64,000 bases of DNA, from the NCBI GenBank assembly GCA_021234155.1, contig JAJEKV010000662.1, positions 1-64,000 on the forward strand, in the 5' to 3' direction. The first letter of the stretch is position 1. Each line of letters starts with the position of its first letter. Origin of the DNA: Isoetes taiwanensis. Its lineage: Eukaryota; Streptophyta; Lycopodiopsida; Isoetales; Isoetaceae. A program made the translations under genes and the position numbers. Below the pieces are notes generated by a model. The model ran no database searches. It had not been told where the DNA came from and saw only the letters and a list, made by a program, of their open reading frames with translations. Positions 56,726 through 64,000 of this stretch are shown here, piece by piece.

Positions 56726-57680
56726 AGGAGAAAGAAATATATTTCTGTAAGTTCTTCAATGCTTTATTAATATTACATTTAATTTGTATTTTGAACAGTG
56801 AATTAAAATTTAAATTCCAAATTTTGCTTGTTGGTTTTGTATTTTGTAGGCAAGGTTTTAACTTGCAGGAAATTAGCTTGTTGGATTCGAAGCTACAGGA
56901 AGTTGTAGGTAGGAATTAGCAATTAGCAGGTTTGTTCACAAAATATAGGAAATTTTCCTTGAGTAGTTCAAAAATTTCCCGAACCAAGATAGAAACTTAA
57001 GTTGGTTTGTTGGACCTCTTCGGTAAAGCATGGGTGAACGATGCAGATGCATTGCAGAAGAGACAATTGGAAGCCTTATGTGCAAAAGTAGAGTAGGCAA
57101 AACATATTGTTTCATAAAACTAGTCTTGTGGAATTGAAGCCTGTGATGCAACCCCTCCATTGAAGCTATCAACATAGAAACAAATTGACTGTACGACATG
57201 AAATATTGCAACAAGCTTTAAAATTACATTCAGAATCCTCAAGGTAAAACAATACAACAAAAGTTACAGTAATGAAATGTTTCAAAAATGGGAACGTCAA
57301 TCGACCATCATCATTATTTTTGCAACGCCACAATCTGTGGTTTGAATAATGCATACTTTGAGAAAAGTCTTATTGGAGGCAAGCATATCCAATACTTTGC
57401 AAGCTGCTTATTAAAACCTTGCTCTTTCTTAATGCTATAATAGTATTCAAAACACAATCCCTTGCTTGCTATACATCATACATCATGCGTATCCTCACAA
57501 TCTCGCTATTCATATGCATTTTTTACAAAAGAAAATATTAGATCCCAAAATATTATCAAGAATGCTAGCAAAATCTAACGTCATATATATTGAATATGCT
57601 AAGTGCCAGGAAAAAATGCTGGACTCAAATCAAGGATTCAACCAGGTACATTCATGACGGATCACTTGCATACAGATAGA
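56726..57680. other. unassigned stretch
   Basis: No gene or repeat copy is recognised. Short minus-strand frames here have no family signature. Confidence 0.45.
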
Positions 57681-57961
57681 GTTTTTTTTTTTTTTTTTTT
57701 TTACCATAATGGGGATCTGTGTGGGATGCCTTTCCGGTGGTTGGTATGTACAAATGCCACAGCTTTTGTATCGCTAGTAACTGCAAGTGGTCGAACACTT
57801 CTAAATGTCTTTGGGGAAGTTAACCCCTGCCCATCATTTGCCGTCGATCCAGAAGAAGTCTGAGACGATGGATCGTCTAAAATGGAGTTGGGAGACATCT
57901 CATCTTCGTTTTCTAACTTTAGGCTCCCTTCAGGAATTCTTGGCAACAAATTCAGGAACAA
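57681..57961 (-). pseudogene. possible processed-gene fragment ending in poly-A
   Basis: The minus-strand frame of 86 codons reads LENEDEMSPNSILDDPSSQT, then SSGSTANDGQGLTSPKTFRS and HTNHRKGIPHRSPLW. Its stop codon TAA is immediately followed by about 20 A bases (T-run at 57681-57701). The sequence is Ser/Asp-rich and protein-like. A stop made at the start of a poly-A run is what a prematurely polyadenylated retrocopy would show. The source gene is unknown. Confidence 0.35.
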
Positions 57962-58587
57962 TTGAGTTGGGTTTAGGGTTGTAAAATTCTCTAATCTCCA
58001 GAAATGTCTTTGGGATTACATCCAAGCAAATGAAACAGAAATGCAGAGTTGCACCTTAAATTCGTAAATCTGTGGCCATTCTTCATCGTTACTAGTCTCA
58101 AAGCATTGGATCAATCCATATCCATATAATTCTAGAAGTGTATCAAAACCTAACTATTGCCATAAACTCATTTAACCCCAAATCATCTATCAAAAAATCC
58201 TTACAATGTGCTACACTATTGTAGAGCACTGTCACTGTTATGTTCCATATGACCTTTTTTTCAATGAAGCTAAAGAATTGTTGTAGTTTTTGCAAGGGAA
58301 TTAAAATTATTAGAATAAAATTATGTTGACAGGCTGGCACTAAAATGTAGTATTTAGCAAGTGCTTAACAACAACCCTTTTTCACAAGTATTCCAAAGTA
58401 GGATACACAATGAGGAACTTTTAAGTGTTGGCAAGTAGAGACAATTAATGTTTTGACTTCACATAAATCTTCATTCTCGTAAGTCAGTTGGTGAAGAGAA
58501 CTGTTCGCGGCGGCCTTAATTTCTTGTAAATATAAGAAAAAACATCTTTAGTGGTTGATATATGTAATTATTCCTCCTGTATTGAAC
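57962..58587. other. unassigned stretch
   Basis: No gene, RNA or repeat copy is recognised. Confidence 0.45.
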
Positions 58588-59023
58588 GTAGACAACTACT
58601 GCCTATGCACAAACCATTACATTCCACACTTAAAAATAAAATTCCCCCTTAAACCCCCTTTGGTTTGGGTGCATATTCACGCGGGAGGTGACTCCGGGCA
58701 TCGAGAGCAGTTGGATAAGCATATATGCCCTTTATTCCTCGATCTAGACCGTACATAGAGATCCTCATTTGTGGGGTATGCACGCACAAGTTTTGGTATC
58801 AGATAACACAGTTTTGCAAAATACTATAAGATTTGAGGCAATGTACTATATGGTGTTAATTTTGTACATGTGTAATATAATTTTAGGGGCTCTCGCTGCC
58901 CTACGTCACCCCCCGCGTGAATATGCACCCAAACCAAAGGGGGTTTAAGGGGGAATTTTATTTTTAAGTGTGGAATGTAATGGTTTGTGTTATACCTAAA
59001 AAAAATTTGCCCCCTCCGGGGCC
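58588..59023. repeat. 3' foldback module, copy D
   Basis: The left arm (CACAAACCATTACATTCCAC and onward to GGTTTGGGTGCATATTCACG) is the reverse complement of the right arm. The tip on the right is GCCCCCTCCGGGGCC (59009-59023). The centre carries the conserved phrases of the other copies in reverse orientation (GTTTGTGGGGTATGCA-type). Confidence 0.85.
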
Positions 59024-60147
59024 TTCAACAAACCGAAGGGTTGGAATGTAATGAATTGTATTTTTAAAAAAAAAAAATTGGGTATTGGTTGCTTATTATA
59101 GACCAAGTCGTTGGCATATGTTTTTGAACATGCACACAACGTGGTTTGTATCCTAGGACCTCTTCAACACATTTACAATATGATACAAGCACCTCTTATA
59201 CACAATTACAAATATCCTACAAGCAGTAAAGATCTCCCGAGAATCAAACCTGGAGTAACCTAACTGATGATGCATGTTGCTTCTAGCTCTAAATTTTGGC
59301 CCACAAAGCTACAAGTATATTACCTTGCCCTAACACATAACTAACATTAAAGTAGAGGCCATTAACCTGTTTATTTGTCATGTTAGATAAGGTGGGCAAT
59401 TGAGAAAAATGCAAGATATATACTTTAAAATATGCATGTCACATTGAGGTAGCACACATACAAGAGGACAAAGGAGCATAGGAGATGCGGGTTTAGATCC
59501 AAAGGAAAAGATGCAATTTATTGAAATGTAATGGTAGCAACAATGTTTGAAGATAAGCACCTTTATGGAGTTCTATTATAAATATCTAGCATTATAAATA
59601 AAGGAAATACCTTTGGGGGGAATGTCAACTGACCTATGATGGCTAAAACACAATGGATATGAAGTACAACAACTGCAACGTGTGAAATATATGTGCAAGT
59701 AATCAATGTGCACAGAATCCTTGAATGCAATGCTGAATTATATCCATGATCCTCTTTCAACACCTTGCTTTAACAATCCATTTCCTCTAGCAAAATAAAG
59801 GCCAGCCCTGAAATTGAGCAATAGATCGATTGAATATCCTAGATAGAAATTTCCGATTATCTTACCAAGAAAACACCAAAAGAAGTGTGGTTGTAACACC
59901 GCCCCGTGTTGGACCCCCAAGCAAAAGCATCTCGTCCTGACCATTATCATTCCTTGAGCAAGACATAGAAGCACAATTGCAGGACCTGACAGAGATATGG
60001 CTCTGCTATGGTTGTATACGCAATAGGAACCGGAACCGGATTCATCGTGCTGTACCTGTATAACAAAACAATTTCAGTTATGCTAAAACGAAACCATTCC
60101 TATCGCACTATTTTTTGTTCAAGAAAATGGAATAGAACTAATTAGAG

Positions 60148-60405
60148 CTACAGTTTTTCTATCCAAGAACTCGTAAAAGAACTGGAGCATCCATTTTTCT
60201 GCTCAGGAACATGCAAAAGAACTAACTTATAGCATCGACTTAACAAGTAAAAAAGAACCAAAATATTTTGCAAAAAGTAAAAAGAAAGGATGGATCTTCC
60301 GGCGGCCGTAGCTGTGGTCGCCGCCATTACAAATGGCAAAACGAAAGCAGAGAACAAGAACAAGCTTATTGTCAGTATGTCACATACCAAACCATAGAAT
60401 GCCAA
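60148..60405 (-). pseudogene. possible captured fragment in element copy 4
   Basis: The minus-strand frame of 85 codons is hydrophobic at first (LFLFSAFVLPFVMAATTA) and then mixed. It may be a decayed signal-peptide or membrane-like piece, or chance. On the plus strand a 65-codon frame (60867-61064) reads YGYLAHWSGRGGWVIRTDMG. Neither is recognised. Confidence 0.2.
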
Positions 60406-61440
60406 GCTCGTGGTGCTTGTTAACAGATGGGTTTCAACTTCGCATGCGTGTCATTGTATCTAGCTTTGGAGAGCGTTATCCGTCAATCCTGCCTTGTTTC
60501 AATCAATAAGAGAAGAAGTCGAGAACAGGCAAGATTAAACCGCTGAAGATAGTTCTCGTGGATGAAACCGTGATTTGTGGAAGACCCACAACAAAAATCA
60601 CCAAAAGAAAATCCCGGCTTCAAAGATAGCCTAGATGGATTTTCCGCTTTACGGCATTCCCGAAGCTTCCCTATGGAACTATCTCTATTTGGATCCGCTT
60701 CTACTCTCCGATTGGAAGCGACATAACCTTACCTAAAAATTGGCCAAAAGGCAATAGTTGCAATGTGTCTTTGATTTCGGCCCAACCGGGCACACTAACA
60801 TGTAGCAAGCAACCGTGAGCCCTAAACCGCCACCAAATAACCCTAAAAATGTAGCTTCAATACTTCATGCCTCTCTTTGTTCAAGCTTCCACATGCCATA
60901 GCCATAGCCGCCTAGCCCGCCATAGCCAAGTAACTGAGAAGAATTGGGTTTTGTTAAAAATTTATGGTTACCTCGCTCACTGGTCGGGCCGGGGCGGGTG
61001 GGTCATCCGCACCGACATGGGTATGGCAGAGGTGCCGGAAAAAAGCCTCAATTATAGACCTTAAATAACCATTTCCGGTTTCTAATCTGCTACCATTCTA
61101 CTTATAGAAATACTAATACCGCTTCATTAATCTCGACAACAGAATCTTATCTTGCTAATCCCTCGTTGTTGCGATTTGCAAGCCCTGTTTCGCGGCCCTA
61201 AAATGCTATCCATCAGGCTTGCATGTTCAGCCCTAAAATAAAAAAGAGGGCTTTTGTTGTGAGCCCTTGGATGTTGGACCATTGAAAAAAAAAAGCTAAA
61301 TCAACGATTAAGAAATGGTGCACTCTAGATGTACGCATTAGTACATCCATTCGAATACGCCATGAAATCTAAGGAAAACCTTTGTGAAAAGCGTACAAAA
61401 ACACAAAGAAAACCCCCTGTTATTATGCTACATATTGACA

Positions 61441-62149
61441 CATGCCCCTACAGGAAAAAAAAAAAGTTAACATTGATGCGCAACCTATGTATACTGCAAC
61501 ATGCAATTGATCGTGCTGCATCTTTCATGCCAGAGTTTCTTAGAATGACAGAATTTAAAAGGAGGAATTCTCTATTTTTCACATTTTTTTTCTAAGCAAT
61601 GTTCGACAGTGCGTGCTTTACAAAAGTGGTCCAATGGTCAAAATTTGATGCTGCAAGACAATCAAGATTTCATGCTAGGCTTAATGTTTAGGTTCATTGT
61701 AGTTCTAAATGTGCGCAGTGTAGATGGTAGGTGCATGCATGCGTATCATCTACATTTTTCAAGTAAAGCCCAAGAATACTAGGCATCATTATTACTATGC
61801 GCTTTTCACATTGCAGCTAAAACATTTACAGGCTTCCAACCTATGACCTGCAATGCTGGGCATTGTGACTAGTACAGTATAAAAATTAGCATGAGCCATG
61901 TAGCATGAGAGATAACAAGTGTTAGAGCATGTGGCCAAATCAAATTGTTTCCAAATACTTAAAACTTGGGCACTATGGGTCATTTTGAATAGGCTCAATG
62001 TTTTTTTTTTCTCCTCTCAAGACTACCGACTACAAGTGCATAGTGATGCCTGACCATGAGGAAATTTGAAAGACAACTCAATCCATAGACATGGGTTTAG
62101 GAATAATATAAGTTAGTTAAAAGCATGTCTATTCATAGCGTGGGCCAAT
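61441..62149. other. unassigned stretch
   Basis: No gene or repeat copy is recognised, apart from a short T-run near 62002. Confidence 0.45.
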
Positions 62150-62410
62150 AAGACATGGGCCAGACCCAAGAAGAAGACATGGGCCAGGCCACCGTGACCA
62201 AGAAGATAAAAAGACTCAGCTGCCATGAGCTGCATATAACTTAATGGCATTCAAGAAGAGTTAATGGTGATGGCTTACTTGCTTAAAAGGACTGAGCTAC
62301 GATCAAGAAGACTTAATGGCCAAGAAGATAAAAAGACTGAGCTGCGATGGCTTAAAAAGACTGAGTTGTTATCAAGAAGACTTAATGGCGATGACAGATT
62401 GCAATGTGCA
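62150..62410. repeat. degenerate tandem repeat (AAGAAGATAAAAAGACTGAG)
   Basis: Phrases AAGAAGATAAAAAGACT(G/C)AG, ATCAAGAAGACTTAATGG and CATGGGCCAG recur several times at irregular spacing. A related single copy lies at about 63055-63135. It is non-coding. Confidence 0.7.
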
Positions 62411-62479
62411 GACCGGATTAAGATGTTCCTTATTAGGTGAAGTATCTTCATCATTAAGGTAGCACTACAGAACAATTTA

Positions 62480-62960
62480 AGGGGTCTAAATGGGACTTGA
62501 ATCCACTATCTCTAGAGTGGTAGCTGTGCATCCTAATTGAAAAGGCCACGATGATTTGGATGAAACTAAATCACACGCTCCAAATCTGATACTTAATCAT
62601 CACACTATCCTCCCCTCAAAGCCCCCCCTCCTTGAAGGCTTGCAACCGGGGAAATTGGGGGTGGACTGAACTCGATCTGCAAGGGACTGAAATCGAGGAG
62701 TGGGACGACAACCATCTGGACCCCCAACCCTAGTTACGGGTTGCCCACACCACTAGGGCATGAGTTATCCAGATCATACTATCACATTTAAGGGTCTGAA
62801 GGGGACTTGAACTCACTACCTCTAGAGTGGTAGCTGTGCATCCTAACCGAAAAGGCCACGATAATTTGGATGAAACCGAATCACACGCTCCAGACTTGAT
62901 GATTAATCGAAAGGCCACGATGATTTGGATGAAACCGAATCACACACTCCAGACCCATAG
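62480..62960 (-). repeat. tRNA-like SINE fragments
   Basis: Two copies (about 62483-62600 and 62785-62905) share TCTAGAGTGGTAGCTGTGCA and AAAAGGCCACGAT(G/A)ATTTGG. On the minus strand each reads GGTTAGGATGCACAGC-like sequence followed by GAGTTCAAGTCCCC, in the A-box then B-box order of tRNA promoters and at about the right distance. A third partial copy lies at about 62905-62960. Between them, 62640-62785 also contains tRNA-like phrases. Plant SINEs derived from tRNAs have this layout. No intact tRNA fold is expected. Confidence 0.5.
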
Positions 62961-63900
62961 TAACATGTGCGAGACATTTGTAGAGACATTTGTAGAGACA
63001 TGTGCGATCGTTATTTTGTTTATGCATTTTTACTTATTTTGTTTATGCATGGCTAGGAAGACATGGGCGATGTGCAGCTGCCATGGGCCCAAGAAGATAA
63101 AAAGACTGAGCTGCATGTAACTTGATGGCATTCAAAAAAGTAAAGCGAGATGCAAACAAAACAAATGGGACAAAATCAATACTTGTATAAGTCGTATTTA
63201 ATTAAAGTGGGACTCATTCCATTCCCACTTTTTTTCGAAACCCTGTTATTTTACACAAAAAGGAGCACCCCAGGCCAGCATCCTTAATTCAAATTTTTTG
63301 TCATTTACTGTGCATCCAAGCTTTCTCCCAGTTTTCTCAGATAACGAGTCGAGTCCTTGTTTTGGGGCTTATTTGTCCTTCAAAATAAGAGTTTTTCGCG
63401 TGAGGGTGAAATCCTTCACCAAGACATTCTGGCTCTATTTTCTTAGGTGGGTAGACAAGAGATCACAAATTCCAACAAAAATTAAGCAAATTGTTTACTT
63501 AATCACCAAAAAATACTAGTTTTGAGATACCTTATATTTATAAATGGGCTCATTACAATATATATTACAGTGGGTGAAGAGACCATAGTGGTCGTATGGG
63601 CACAATGATTACACCCTGTTTACACATGAACCACCTAGTGCAAAGGGCTCGTGGAGCTCTCTCCAAGTCACGGAGCAACTTACAGACGATAGAAATTTGT
63701 ATGAGGAGTTCCTTCATGGGCCACGTGCTTGTATGTCCAACTGATGTCACCACCCTCTTCTCAAGACCTTTCTTCAATGGCGGTCTTTTCATTGCTCCCA
63801 AGCTTGTACTATCTGGTCGAGATAAGGACTGCAGAAGACAAAATCAAGTTAGTCAAGTGATGCTACAGGCAAAAAAAATAAAATAAAACACAGTTCTTAG
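62961..63900. other. unassigned stretch
   Basis: GACATTTGTAGA and TTATTTTGTTTATGCAT occur as short tandem duplications near 62970-63050. The overlapping frames at 63565-63886 are open on both strands and not recognised. Confidence 0.45.
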
Positions 63901-63930
63901 GGCCATTTTTGGAAAATACAGGCCTGAGAG

Positions 63931-63958
63931 CCTTTCTCGACTCGCGAGTCGAGAAAGG
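63931..63958. repeat. 28-bp perfect palindrome
   Basis: CCTTTCTCGACTCG is followed without a loop by its exact reverse complement CGAGTCGAGAAAGG. A related CCTTTTCTCGA lies at the very end of the window (63990-64000), so the motif may continue beyond the right edge. Confidence 0.9.
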
Positions 63959-64000
63959 CAGCTCAGAGGGAAAAACACATGTCAGAAGGCCTTTTCTCGA

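Larger units (their letters stand above)
58588..61436 (-). mobile_element. cap-body-foldback element, copy 4
   Basis: Read on the minus strand, the cap starts at 61436 with GTAGCATAATAACAGGGGG after ATAT and contains CGCTTTTCACAAAGGTTTTC and AATGGTCCAACATCCAAGGG. The foldback module follows from 59023 to about 58588, with its palindromic tip on the body side as in the other copies. Total length is about 2.85 kb. The body (about 59024-61220) is unrelated to the other copies and has no clear gene. The shared ends and shared orientation of parts support one family. Confidence 0.6.

Noticed and set aside
51396-61436. One 10-kb transposon with the caps at 51396 and 61436 as terminal inverted repeats
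   Set aside because: The caps do face each other, but each has its own foldback module at the usual distance and the flanks show no matching target duplication. Two separate elements explain the data better.

Overview
This window looks like intergenic, repeat-dominated DNA from a land plant with a large genome. Ty3/gypsy, Ty1/copia and LINE remains, short foldback elements, tRNA-like SINE pieces, long simple-sequence tracts and a 1.1-kb tandem array fill most of it. No complete conserved host gene is visible. The recognisable coding pieces are transposon proteins, mostly frame-broken, plus a few exon-sized fragments of cellular genes. The retroelement mix would suit a fern, lycophyte or gymnosperm, but the sequence alone does not fix the species. 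Operons, ribosome-binding sites and bacterial terminators do not apply here.

Layout. 1-4460 is a G+C-rich block with weak signs of a decayed gypsy pol gene. 4461-6690 is A+T-rich and unannotated. 6690-11525 is a tandem array of about 1.06-1.15-kb units with deleted variants. 11526-17120 holds a pyrimidine tract, a dispersed composite repeat and a GACGTC-rich patch. 17120-19245 is a minus-strand gypsy pol remnant. 19246-25440 holds small repeats, a 60-bp minisatellite and a second composite repeat. 25445-27130 is almost pure purine. 31440-34440 carries the best regulatory signals (a six-module heat-shock element, a G-box palindrome and duplicated three-module heat-shock elements) and weak exon-like segments. 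35395-36500 is a tandem duplication. 36685-44690 is a copia element with LTRs, a 5-bp target duplication and a primer-binding site. 54640-56725 holds two LINE fragments. 62150-63000 holds tRNA-like SINE pieces, and a 28-bp perfect palindrome lies near the right edge.

The most interesting structure is a family of four elements of about 2.6-2.85 kb that I cannot assign to a known class: 27997-30600 (+), 37068-39669 (+, inside the 5' LTR of the copia element), about 51396-54050 (+) and about 58588-61436 (-). Each begins with the same cap (GTAGCATAATAACAGG...). Each then has a body of about 1.9-2.2 kb that is shared by the first two copies and different in the other two. Each ends in a foldback module of about 360-470 bp whose body-side edge is a short palindrome (GGCCCCGAAGGGGCC in the cleanest copy). 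The bodies hold fragments that look like cellular coding sequence, including a YebC/TACO1-type exon in the third copy. This resembles a gene-capturing non-autonomous transposon family.

Repeat copies often differ by small G/C-rich insertions and deletions rather than substitutions. Some broken reading frames may therefore come from the assembly and not from decay.
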